Source of the DNA: Kiritimatiellia bacterium
GTDB lineage: Bacteria > Verrucomicrobiota > Kiritimatiellia > UBA8416 > JAIOPI01
Reading direction: 5' to 3'
Assembly: GCA_028822745.1 (NCBI GenBank)
Contig: JAPKCZ010000174.1
Coordinates: 1-5,490, forward strand
Length of the DNA stretch: 5,490 nucleotides
Part shown: positions 1 through 5,482 of the stretch, in pieces
Layout of the letters: every line of letters begins with the position of its first letter
How positions within the stretch are numbered: position 1 is the first letter of the stretch
Program-made: the position numbers and the translations under genes
The notes under the pieces: generated by a model
The model's database searches: none
Told to the model about the DNA's origin: nothing
What the model saw: the letters and a program-made list of their open reading frames with translations, nothing else

Positions 1-93
1 TCTTCTCGGTCATCGACGGCTACCATGCAGGTGTTTGTCGCTCTGCATACGTGAACTCTGACCGCCCGCAAGAACCAACCCATAAAGGGGCGT
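1..93 (-). pseudogene. mobA: MobA N-terminal signature with interrupted reading frame
   Basis: The coding text from 93 downward gives PLYGLVLAGGQSSRMQSDK, the start of a molybdenum cofactor guanylyltransferase, which normally continues for nearly 200 residues. Here the frame gives HLHGSRR and stops at 12 to 10. If one base is skipped after the DK codons (34-39), the next frame stays open to the window edge and reads through MVAVDDREE. That is compatible with a single-base insertion between about 24 and 33, in nature or in the assembly. Only about ten codons of that alternative frame are visible, so a true frameshift, a sequencing error and a natural short protein cannot be told apart here. 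Confidence 0.45.
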
Positions 94-618
94 CTGCGCG
101 ATGCACGCGTCGAATCGGGATGCGATGAAATCCGCCAAACCGGCCGCATCGTCACGTGTGAAGGCGCGGCGGTCATCGTCGATGACAACGTTCGCCGTCG
201 GGGTAACCCAGCATAGAATCTCTCCGGATTTGCGTGTCTGTTCGGACAGGTACGTCTGGGCGACATCGTTATCGGCGACCATGACAATACGTGCCATGGC
301 ACCGGATTTCCACCCTTCGGCAAGGACCATGTCGTTGCCGCTGAAAAGGGTGCGCTGCGCGACGAAGTCGGTGGCATGCGAGCCGTAGGCGGCAAATTGA
401 TCCGTGCTTAAGATGTGTACGGTCGACGCGCCGGCCGTGTGAGCTTGGTGCGTATCTTTGCCGGGGGTATCGATGTCGAAGCAATGGCCACTATGTTTGG
501 CGAAACCGACGCTGAAGCGTTTCGATAGTATGTCGATCAGTTTGACGCACAGCGTCGTTTTGCCGGAGCCTGAAAAACCGCATAGAGCGACCTCACGTGG
601 ATGGAATGTGTACGTCAC
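10..618 (-). CDS. mobB: MobB GTP-binding adaptor, fused to the first residues of a MobA domain and then stopped
   Basis: MobB is a GTP-binding partner of MobA, which attaches GMP to molybdopterin in the cytoplasm. In the 202-residue product the P-loop GFSGSGKTT lies at 14-22, followed by the MobB pattern KHSGH (41-45), FDIDTPGKDTHQAHTAGA (about 47-64) and the EGWK motif (101-104). From residue 179 the text changes to GLVLAGGQSSRM..DK, which is the nucleotide-binding signature that opens MobA proteins, so this looks like a MobB-MobA fusion. The frame then ends at a TGA (12 to 10) only seven residues after the DK, leaving no catalytic MobA domain. I place the start at GTG 618 because GGGAGG sits 5 bases upstream; a TTG at 639 is possible but would put the ribosome binding site inside the gene. 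The gene overlaps the end of moaC by 26 bases, suggesting translational coupling. The MobB call is firm; the state of the MobA part is uncertain. Confidence 0.88.
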   Translation of the reverse strand: MTYTFHPREVALCGFSGSGKTTLCVKLIDILSKRFSVGFAKHSGHCFDIDTPGKDTHQAHTAGASTVHILSTDQFAAYGSHATDFVAQRTLFSGNDMVLAEGWKSGAMARIVMVADNDVAQTYLSEQTRKSGEILCWVTPTANVVIDDDRRAFTRDDAAGLADFIASRFDACIAQTPLYGLVLAGGQSSRMQSDKHLHGSRR

Positions 619-1075
619 GTTTTCCTCCCGATTTTTCAATCAAACGCGTGTCGCATATAACCATTTCATGCGTAATCGCTTTGCACATGTCGTAAATGGT
701 CAGGGCGGCGACGGACGCGCCCGTAAGGGCCTCCATTTCAACGCCTGTGCGGCCATGGATTTTGACTGTGCAGATAATTTCAATCAGGTTGGTCTGTGGC
801 GTCGTGATCTGAATTTTGCAGCCTTCAATGGCCAGGGGATGACAGAAGGGAATCAGCGTCGATGTCTGCTTGACGGCTTGTGTGCCTGCGATGATGGCCG
901 TCTGAAATACGGGTCCCTTCTTGCTCGCAATGTCGCCATCTGAAATTTGCGAAAAGATGGCATCGGATACCTGAATCTGCGTCCGCGCGGTGGCTTGGCG
1001 AAGCGTCACATCTTTTGCGGAGACATCGACCATTCTGGGACGGTTATTCTCATCAACGTGGGAAAGTTCTGTCAT
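593..1075 (-). CDS. moaC: Cyclic pyranopterin monophosphate synthase MoaC
   Basis: MoaC converts the MoaA product 3',8-cyclo-7,8-dihydro-GTP into cyclic pyranopterin monophosphate, the first stable intermediate of molybdenum cofactor synthesis, in the cytoplasm. The 160-residue product matches the usual family length of about 160. Visible family blocks are MVDVSAK (15-21), KKGPVFQTAIIAG (52-64), LIPFCHPL (74-81), HGRTGVEMEALTGASVAAL (108-126) and YDMCKA (128-133), then LIEKSGGKRD (145-154). The residues corresponding to the catalytic lysine, the CHP histidine (79), the acidic E113/E115 region, D129 and K132 are all present, so the enzyme should be active. I chose ATG at 1075 because MTELSHVDENNRPRMVDVS fits the family N-terminus; a TTG at 1126 overlapping the moeA stop would add 17 residues without family support. 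Neither start has a strong ribosome binding site. It lies 44 bases after moeA and overlaps mobB. Confidence 0.97.
   Translation of the reverse strand: MTELSHVDENNRPRMVDVSAKDVTLRQATARTQIQVSDAIFSQISDGDIASKKGPVFQTAIIAGTQAVKQTSTLIPFCHPLAIEGCKIQITTPQTNLIEIICTVKIHGRTGVEMEALTGASVAALTIYDMCKAITHEMVICDTRLIEKSGGKRDVHIPST
624..629 (-). promoter_or_regulatory. Ribosome binding site deciding the mobB start
   Basis: On the minus strand this reads GGGAGG, followed by a 5-base spacer (AAAAC) and GTG at 618 to 616. It is one of the two best ribosome binding sites in the array and lies within the last codons of moaC, so ribosomes finishing moaC pass over it. It favours GTG over the longer TTG start at 639. Confidence 0.7.
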
Positions 1076-1119
1076 AACTGTGTTCTGGCTTGAGGTGAGC
1101 GATTCGATTTGTCGTAAAT

Positions 1120-2325
1120 CTACCAACGCCAGATGGGGTAGGGCGAGCCTTTGGTGAAGGTTGTTTGCTTTTCTGGAAGTTCAAGCATGCCGTCGCTTTG
1201 GGCCAGCCCGGCTAGATCGCCTGATCCGTTCATGGGGACGGGAACGGCGCGGCATCCGTCTGCGCCGGCAATGAGGCGGACCGGTTTGAAGCAGGTTAGC
1301 GGTTTCTTGAACGTCAGATCTTCGTCCAGTATGGCCGTCGCTCTTTCTTTGGCAGACGGAATGGGACAGCCCTGCGCGGTAGCGAGGGCTGGCAATATAT
1401 ACCGGTGCAGGCACACAAGGGCTGATACAGGGTTGCCTGGGAGCCCAAATACTGACGTTTGTCCGGCGATGGAGCCGAAGAGCAGTGGTTTGCCCGGACG
1501 CTGCCGAACGTGGTGAAAGTGAATCGAAACCCCGAGCTCGGTGACGACGTCGGGAACGAAATCGTATCGTCCGGCCGAAACGCCTCCCGATAGAATGATG
1601 ATGTCTGATGCGCTCAGGCATTCGGAGATAAGGTCGCGGATGGCGGCGGCGTCATCCGCGATGTGGTGACGTGTTGTGCGGGTATGGCCTGCAAGATGCA
1701 ATGCCGTTTCAATGGCATGCACATTGGACTGTCTAATTTGGTGTGGAGCAGGGGTTGCGGTGACGGGCACGAGTTCGCTTCCTGTACTGATAATTGCCAC
1801 GCGTGGTTGGCAGGAAACACGAACGGTTGTGGCGCCGACGGTTGCGGCAACGGCGATTTGAGGGCCCAGTAGCCGGGCTCCCGCGCATAAAAGTTCGCTG
1901 CCGACGTCCCTGTCTGATCCCTTGCGGTGGACATTGTCAAAGGGTGCGGGCGTTTCTTTGTCGGTCAGTTCGGCCACATCGTTCGTCAGCTTGATTTTCT
2001 CAACCGGAATAACGCAGTCCGTGCCATCGGGTAAGACCGCACCCGTCATGACCTCCACGCATTGCGAAGGTGTTGTCAGGGCATGGGGCGGTGCGCCTGC
2101 GGCCTGAATAGAGGCGACGGGAAAACGCCGTGTGCCATTTTCGTAGTCCTTGCTGTTGATCGCGATACCATCCATGGCGACGCGGTCAAAGGGCGGGAAC
2201 GGCCGATCTGACGTGATGCTCTCGCGTAGAACGCGTCCCGCCGCATCCGCCAAGGGCACGGCTTCATCGCCGAGCAGGGGAACATGGTCTCGAATGGTGG
2301 CTTCGGCTTCGGCTACGCTGATCAT
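1120..2325 (-). CDS. moeA: Molybdopterin molybdenumtransferase MoeA
   Basis: MoeA inserts molybdate into adenylylated molybdopterin to give active molybdenum cofactor. The 401-residue product has the expected length and four-domain pattern. FDRVAMDGIAI (46-56) carries the conserved aspartate of the AMDG motif (D52); MTGAVLPDG is at 93-101; HRKGSD (133-138) holds the second conserved aspartate; STGSEL (180-185) matches STGDEL of the MogA-like domain; GGVSAGRYDF (247-256) matches GGVSVGxxD with D255; RPGKP is at 276-280 and GLPGNPVSA at 294-302. GSGDLAGLAQSDGMLELP (367-384) is the C-terminal domain ending. No key residue is missing. I chose ATG at 2325, which begins MISVAEAEATI, over a TTG at 2361 that would add 12 unlikely residues (RAPKSQKANDT). 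AAGG lies 11 bases upstream, a weak site. The gene follows the small membrane ORF by 7 bases, so translation may be coupled. Confidence 0.96.
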   Translation of the reverse strand: MISVAEAEATIRDHVPLLGDEAVPLADAAGRVLRESITSDRPFPPFDRVAMDGIAINSKDYENGTRRFPVASIQAAGAPPHALTTPSQCVEVMTGAVLPDGTDCVIPVEKIKLTNDVAELTDKETPAPFDNVHRKGSDRDVGSELLCAGARLLGPQIAVAATVGATTVRVSCQPRVAIISTGSELVPVTATPAPHQIRQSNVHAIETALHLAGHTRTTRHHIADDAAAIRDLISECLSASDIIILSGGVSAGRYDFVPDVVTELGVSIHFHHVRQRPGKPLLFGSIAGQTSVFGLPGNPVSALVCLHRYILPALATAQGCPIPSAKERATAILDEDLTFKKPLTCFKPVRLIAGADGCRAVPVPMNGSGDLAGLAQSDGMLELPEKQTTFTKGSPYPIWRW

Positions 2326-2332
2326 GGTGTCA

Positions 2333-2482
2333 TTAGCCTTCTGCGATTTCGGGGCGCGCAAATTTTAACTTCGTTATGATGACGTAGGCGGCTGCACCGG
2401 CCACAACAAGCAGGCCAATGCCCAGTAAAGGCCTGTAGACGAGCCATGCAATGGCGATGACTGTGAAACTATCTGCAGCCAT
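2333..2482 (-). CDS. Small single-span membrane peptide (49 residues), unknown function
   Basis: This frame starts at ATG 2482 and ends at TAA 2335-2333. An in-frame TAG lies only 10-12 bases upstream of the ATG, so the start is well bounded. The product has a short polar start (MAADSF), a nearly continuous hydrophobic stretch at about 8-37 broken only by YRP at 16-18, then TKLKFARPEIAEG. The basic residues K38, K40 and R43 after the hydrophobic segment suggest a cytoplasmic C-terminus. GAGG lies 4 bases before the ATG, close but usable. It sits between the Gfo/Idh gene and moeA, 7 bases before the moeA ATG, which argues for a real translated frame rather than chance. I do not recognise a family. 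The alternative is that it is an untranslated leader of moeA that happens to read hydrophobic. Confidence 0.55.
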   Translation of the reverse strand: MAADSFTVIAIAWLVYRPLLGIGLLVVAGAAAYVIITKLKFARPEIAEG

Positions 2483-2604
2483 AGGGCCTCGCTATGATTG
2501 GCGTGGTTAGACGCGTAAAACGCCGATGTATTTGATGACCATTCGTCGCATTCAACAAAGCACAAGCGGCCAGAGGCTGCAACGACGAAGTGCCGGTGAT
2601 TGGA
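2483..2604 (-). other. Gap between Gfo/Idh gene and the small membrane ORF, no clear signal
   Basis: This is the longest gap inside the gene array. It contains a 4-bp hairpin (GCGT/ACGC, 2513-2523) without a T-tract, and no pair of promoter boxes better than chance. It gives no strong evidence that the Moco genes have their own promoter. Confidence 0.5.
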
Positions 2605-3654
2605 CTAGGAGGGGATTTCGACGGGTTTCCCAAGGCGGGCACTCTTGTAGATCGCGTCTAGCAGCTCCATGACAATCAATCCCTGCTCGCCGCATGCCAT
2701 GTGTGGCTGACCCTTGCGGATGGCATTTACGAAATGTGTCATCGCGTTTGCGTCGTGACGCGCGGGAGCCTTGGGCTTGATGTCGACGGGTTTGCCGCGG
2801 CGCTCAACAATGAGATCGGCATCGAATTCGTAATTGCCGTTCAGGTTGTATTGCACGAGCCCGCCATCGGTGCCGAGAAGACGTGTCTGCATCATTTCGT
2901 TTTCTTTGATATTGCCGGCCCACGACGCTTCCACCTCCAAGGTGGCGCCGTTGTCGAATTTGATCAAGGCGACAGCGAAATCTTCGACGTCGAAATGCTT
3001 CTTTTCCTTTTTGGCCAATTTTGAAGCGATGTGGTCATAGGTGGAAGCAAGCACCCATTTGGGTTTGGGGTATCCCATCAACCACAGGGCCAAATCCAGC
3101 CGATGCACGCCGAGATCGATCATGGGGCCGCCGCCTGCAAGTGCTTTGGTGCCAAACCATCCGCCAAATCCGGGTAAACCCCGTCGCCTTTGCCATATGG
3201 TGCGCCCGAAGTAGATGTCGCCGAGTGCGCCACGGTCGACTTCACGTTTAAGCGCCGCCGACGCCTGACTGAAACGATACGAAAAATTGATCATGATGCG
3301 GCGATCCATGTCGCGCGCGACATCCAGCATCTGACGTGCTTCTTTCGCATTCATGGCCATCGGTTTTTCACAGAGGACATGCGCGCCGGACTTGAGCGCG
3401 GCAATGGTTAGCGGTTTGTGAAATTTGTTTGGCGTTGCGATGGAGACGATGTCCAGCGCTTCCTTGCGAATCATGGCCTTCGCGTCGGTGTAGCGCATGG
3501 GCACCTTGTGCTCGTCACCCAAGGTTTTCAGGCGCGCTTCATCGATATCGGCAATGGCGACAACTTCCGCATGGCGATGTTCGTTGAATGCGGCGATGTG
3601 CCCGCGTCCGATGCCGAGGCCGACGACCCCGACGCGTAGTTTGGGTGATGCCAT
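2605..3654 (-). CDS. Gfo/Idh/MocA-family NAD(P)-dependent oxidoreductase
   Basis: Members of this family oxidise or reduce sugars, inositols and related hydroxy compounds with NAD(P); the substrate cannot be read from the sequence. The 349-residue product begins with a Rossmann fold: VGVVGLGIGRGHIAAF (8-23) is the dinucleotide loop, AIADID (33-38) ends beta-2 with an acidic residue that usually favours NAD, IATPNKFH (72-79) and CEKPMAMN (95-102) carry the EKP motif with the catalytic-area lysine (97). GGGPMIDLGVHRLDLALWLMG (174-194) provides the conserved D180 and H184 of the C-terminal substrate domain. No signal peptide is visible, so it should be cytoplasmic. ATG at 3654 is preceded by AAGG at 9 bases. 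It follows the DapF homologue by 36 bases and is probably co-transcribed with it. The C-terminal block GEQGLIVMELLDAIYKSARLGKP is the typical family ending. Confidence 0.93.
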   Translation of the reverse strand: MASPKLRVGVVGLGIGRGHIAAFNEHRHAEVVAIADIDEARLKTLGDEHKVPMRYTDAKAMIRKEALDIVSIATPNKFHKPLTIAALKSGAHVLCEKPMAMNAKEARQMLDVARDMDRRIMINFSYRFSQASAALKREVDRGALGDIYFGRTIWQRRRGLPGFGGWFGTKALAGGGPMIDLGVHRLDLALWLMGYPKPKWVLASTYDHIASKLAKKEKKHFDVEDFAVALIKFDNGATLEVEASWAGNIKENEMMQTRLLGTDGGLVQYNLNGNYEFDADLIVERRGKPVDIKPKAPARHDANAMTHFVNAIRKGQPHMACGEQGLIVMELLDAIYKSARLGKPVEIPS

Positions 3655-3690
3655 TATTGTGTGCCTTTTTTCTTATTGTAAATGCCTGAG

Positions 3691-4527
3691 CTACGCGAAA
3701 GCATCAGGGCTAATTATTCCGCTGGCCACAGGGGTAACTGGACCCGTCATGGTGGCGCAAAAGTCTGGCGTAAAGGATATGCTCAGTGTGCCGCCCGGCA
3801 TGTGTACCGTAATCGCCGAATCACACAGTCCCAGTTTGTGGGCAACGGCGGCGGCGGCGGTGCTGCTGCTGCCGGAGGCCAGCGTGTATCCGGCGCCACG
3901 TTCCCATATCTGAATCGAGATGTTTGCACGATCAATGACCTGCAAGAGTTGCACGTTGATGCGATTGGGGAACTGCGCATGCGTTTCGATGTGTGGCCCG
4001 AATCGCAGCGCGTCGGCTTCGCTGATTTGCTCACGCAGGACAACGCAATGCGGATTACCGACACTTGCACAGCACATGGTGAGGGATTCGCCGTCGATGA
4101 CCAGTGTTTCGTTGAGTACGTCGCGCGTCTCGCCGGCGACAGGGATTTTGGAGCTGTCGAAGGTGACGTGGCCCATTTCGACGGTCACATCTTCGCCCTG
4201 ACCATGCACTTCAGATTGAACATTGCCGCCCAATGTTTCAATGGTGAAGGGTTCGTTCGTGACGCGATTTGTGTCGAATAGATAGCGGGAGAAAATACGC
4301 AGCCCGTTGCCGCTCTTTTCTGCCTCACTGCCGTCGGGGTTAAAGATCTTAAGACCAAAATCACACGTCTCCGAGGGTAGGGGGCCGAGCAAAATGCCGT
4401 CTGAGCCGACACCGTAATTGCGATGACAGATGCGTATGATTTGCGCCTCGCTAGGCAGGCCGTCGAAAGCATCCGCTTCCATGACGAGATAATCGTTGCC
4501 CAGTCCGTGGTATTTTAAAAATTGCAT
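3691..4527 (-). CDS. Diaminopimelate epimerase (DapF) homologue lacking both catalytic cysteines
   Basis: DapF interconverts LL- and meso-diaminopimelate for lysine and peptidoglycan, using one cysteine as base and another as acid. The 278-residue product is full-length and has the two-lobed DapF pattern: KYHGLGNDYLVM (5-16), YGVGSDGILL (38-47), FNPDGSEAEKSGNGLR (62-77), SVGNPHCV (155-162), NRINVQ (188-193) and WERGAGYTLASGSSSTAAAAVAH (208-230). Residues that bind the substrate carboxylates and amines in DapF are kept (N11, N63, N74, N158, N191, E209, R210). However, the ECGNG cysteine is S72 (AGC) and the LACGTG cysteine is S218 (TCC), and ETL has become YTL. The family fold is certain; epimerase activity is doubtful, so no dapF symbol is assigned. 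ATG 4527 has AGGAG 8 bases upstream, an excellent site. It follows the flavin reductase by 27 bases. Related Cys-free members of the fold (for example PhzF) catalyse other isomerisations. Confidence 0.92.
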   Translation of the reverse strand: MQFLKYHGLGNDYLVMEADAFDGLPSEAQIIRICHRNYGVGSDGILLGPLPSETCDFGLKIFNPDGSEAEKSGNGLRIFSRYLFDTNRVTNEPFTIETLGGNVQSEVHGQGEDVTVEMGHVTFDSSKIPVAGETRDVLNETLVIDGESLTMCCASVGNPHCVVLREQISEADALRFGPHIETHAQFPNRINVQLLQVIDRANISIQIWERGAGYTLASGSSSTAAAAVAHKLGLCDSAITVHMPGGTLSISFTPDFCATMTGPVTPVASGIISPDAFA

Positions 4528-4554
4528 GCTGGTTACTCCTTTCGACAGGGATGA

Positions 4555-5190
4555 TTAGTTGGTCCGTCCGCCGCCCGGGTTGGGCAACGCTTTTTCCCAT
4601 TCGGTCATGAATGACTGCGATTGTTGTGAAGAATGCAGGAAGGCGAAGCGGGCGACCTGCCGGCCGACGTCGAGGACACGTTCCTTCAAGGGGGTGTTCG
4701 TCATGGATCCATCGTCGTCAAAATGTGTATAGGCATCTGAGACCGAGGCTTGGTGCGGGACGACCCATGCGTGCAGCGCTCGCCCGATATTGCGTAAGCT
4801 ATTGAGGGCGTCGACCGCCCCGAGGGCACCGCCGGAGACGCCGACAAGGCCGAGCATCTTGCCTTCGAATTGGTCAAAGCCCATCAGGTCGATGGCGTTT
4901 TTCAGCACCCCAGCATAGCTGCCGTGATATTCAGGCGTGGCAACAATCAGGCCGTGTGCCTTAGAGACGTCCTTGCGCAGGCGAAACACGTCTTGCGGAT
5001 AGTCTGTCTGATTGTCTTTTCCACTACAGAACGGGAGATCATAGGCGCGCAGATCGATCAACTGGGTCGTTGCTCCCATTTCCTGGGCGCCCTGAAGGGC
5101 CACATTGAGCGCGCGACGCGTGAAACTATCGTCTCGAATGCTGCCGCATAAGCCCACAACGTGGATGGACTCCGTTGGTGTTTCGTTCAT
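4555..5190 (-). CDS. NADPH-dependent FMN reductase-family flavoprotein
   Basis: This family has a flavodoxin-like fold, binds FMN and uses NAD(P)H to reduce FMN, quinones, azo compounds or metal species; the true substrate is not evident. The 211-residue product shows the FMN phosphate loop LCGSIRDDSFTRRAL (14-28), the central block TPEYHGSYAGVLKNAIDLM (85-103) that contacts the flavin ring, and VGVSGGALGAVDALNSLR (116-133), all in the usual order and spacing. No export signal is visible. I chose ATG at 5190, preceded by AAAAGG about 8 bases upstream; a TTG at 5214 would add eight residues (MIQQKAHR) and place the AAAAGG inside the gene. The C-terminus from about 185 is rich in Ser and Gln and ends PNPGGGRTN, less conserved. 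It is the first gene of the array, behind a plausible promoter at 5238-5267. A role as electron donor to the downstream enzymes is only a guess. Confidence 0.93.
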   Translation of the reverse strand: MNETPTESIHVVGLCGSIRDDSFTRRALNVALQGAQEMGATTQLIDLRAYDLPFCSGKDNQTDYPQDVFRLRKDVSKAHGLIVATPEYHGSYAGVLKNAIDLMGFDQFEGKMLGLVGVSGGALGAVDALNSLRNIGRALHAWVVPHQASVSDAYTHFDDDGSMTNTPLKERVLDVGRQVARFAFLHSSQQSQSFMTEWEKALPNPGGGRTN

Positions 5191-5237
5191 TCTGTGGGCC
5201 TTTTGTTGGATCAATTTGGTTCTTGTCGACGGGCCGT

Positions 5238-5267
5238 AACATAGCCCGAGGTGATGCCGGATGCCAA
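5238..5267 (-). promoter_or_regulatory. Probable sigma-70-type promoter for the gene array
   Basis: On the minus strand TTGGCA (5267 to 5262) and TATGTT (5243 to 5238) are separated by 18 bases. The first matches five of six consensus bases, the second four of six. Transcription would start near 5231, giving a leader of about 40 bases before the ATG at 5190. A GGGC/GCCC inverted repeat (5231-5247) overlaps the -10 box and could be an operator or chance. This is the best promoter-like pair I find upstream of the array. Confidence 0.4.
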
Positions 5268-5285
5268 TCAGGAATATTCACAATC

Positions 5286-5313
5286 TTGACCAACGAACCG
5301 TTAGGAAGATAAG
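5286..5313 (+). promoter_or_regulatory. Possible divergent promoter
   Basis: On the plus strand TTGACC (5286-5291) and GATAAG (5308-5313) are 16 bases apart, matching five and four consensus bases. It would drive transcription to the right, towards the ribosome binding site at 5336. The -10 box lies inside the inverted repeat at 5296-5322. Confidence 0.25.
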
Positions 5314-5322
5314 GTTACGGTT
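5296..5322. repeat. Inverted repeat AACCGT / ACGGTT, possible operator
   Basis: AACCGT (5296-5301) and ACGGTT (5317-5322) are exact inverted copies separated by 15 bases. The two arms lie about one and a half to two helical turns apart, on the same DNA between the two putative promoters. A dimeric regulator could bind here. A further copy of the core, CCGTAAC at 5234-5240, is inverted relative to GTTACGG at 5314-5320 and overlaps the putative -10 of the array promoter. Confidence 0.25.
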
Positions 5323-5346
5323 TGCACAACGACGCAAGGAGATTAT

Positions 5347-5442
5347 GTGACACAAAAACAAAAAATACTGCAAAAGAAATCATTAGAATACAATCAAATT
5401 TATTTTTTTTATAAAAATCAAAAAAACCTACAAAACAGGTAA
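5347..5442 (+). CDS. Possible 31-residue Lys/Gln/Asn-rich peptide, uncertain
   Basis: A GTG at 5347 is preceded by AAGGAG (5336-5341) with a 5-base spacer, as good a ribosome binding site as any in the window, and the frame runs to TAA at 5440-5442. The product is MTQKQKILQKKSLEY followed by NQIYFFYKNQKNLQNR: very basic, rich in Lys, Gln and Asn, with no recognisable motif. The composition is mostly what a poly-A-rich tract gives in any frame, unlike every other gene here. The same site also has an ATG (5345) followed at once by TGA. It could be a small divergent gene, a leader peptide, a remnant of a degraded gene, or chance. Confidence 0.2.
   Translation: MTQKQKILQKKSLEYNQIYFFYKNQKNLQNR
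5417..5440 (-). terminator. Weak second terminator-like hairpin
   Basis: On the minus strand a short stem ACCT/AGGT (5440-5437 with 5429-5426) with a 7-base loop is followed by a run of seven T. The stem has only four pairs, so by itself it would be weak. It could act as a backup behind the terminator at 5466-5482. Confidence 0.25.
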
Positions 5443-5454
5443 AAAGAATTGGGG

Positions 5455-5482
5455 CATAAATAAAAAGCCCAGCTCCGGGGCT
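5455..5482 (-). terminator. Rho-independent terminator for a gene to the right of the window
   Basis: On the minus strand AGCCC (5482-5478) pairs with GGGCT (5470-5466) around a 7-base loop, followed directly by TTTTTATTTAT. Four of the five pairs are GC. The T-tract lies only on the leftward side, so it should stop leftward transcription from a minus-strand gene whose end lies beyond 5490 and insulate the array described here. Confidence 0.6.

Noticed and set aside
458..943. 161-codon plus-strand frame opposite moaC and mobB
   Set aside because: It lies antisense to two certain Moco genes and shows no protein family features.
1076..1126. Longer moaC starting at TTG and overlapping the moeA stop
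   Set aside because: The 17 extra residues do not match the MoaC family start, and no ribosome binding site precedes the TTG.
1181..1621. 146-codon minus-strand frame inside moeA
   Set aside because: It lies in another frame of moeA, is Arg/Ser-rich and has no motif, as expected for an out-of-frame reading.
2513..2523. Small GCGT/ACGC hairpin after the Gfo/Idh gene as a terminator
   Set aside because: The stem has only four pairs and there is no following T-tract on either strand.
2374..2565. 63-codon minus-strand frame starting at TTG
   Set aside because: It has no ribosome binding site or recognisable motif, its sequence is unlike a protein domain, and it overlaps the better bounded 49-residue membrane frame.
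2520..2565. TTGAAT...AATACA as a promoter for the small ORF and moeA
   Set aside because: The -10 box matches only three of six consensus bases, no better than expected by chance in a gap of this size.
3682..4281. 199-codon plus-strand frame opposite the DapF homologue
   Set aside because: Antisense shadow of a strongly conserved gene; its Gly/Ala runs are the complement of codons for the active-site motif.
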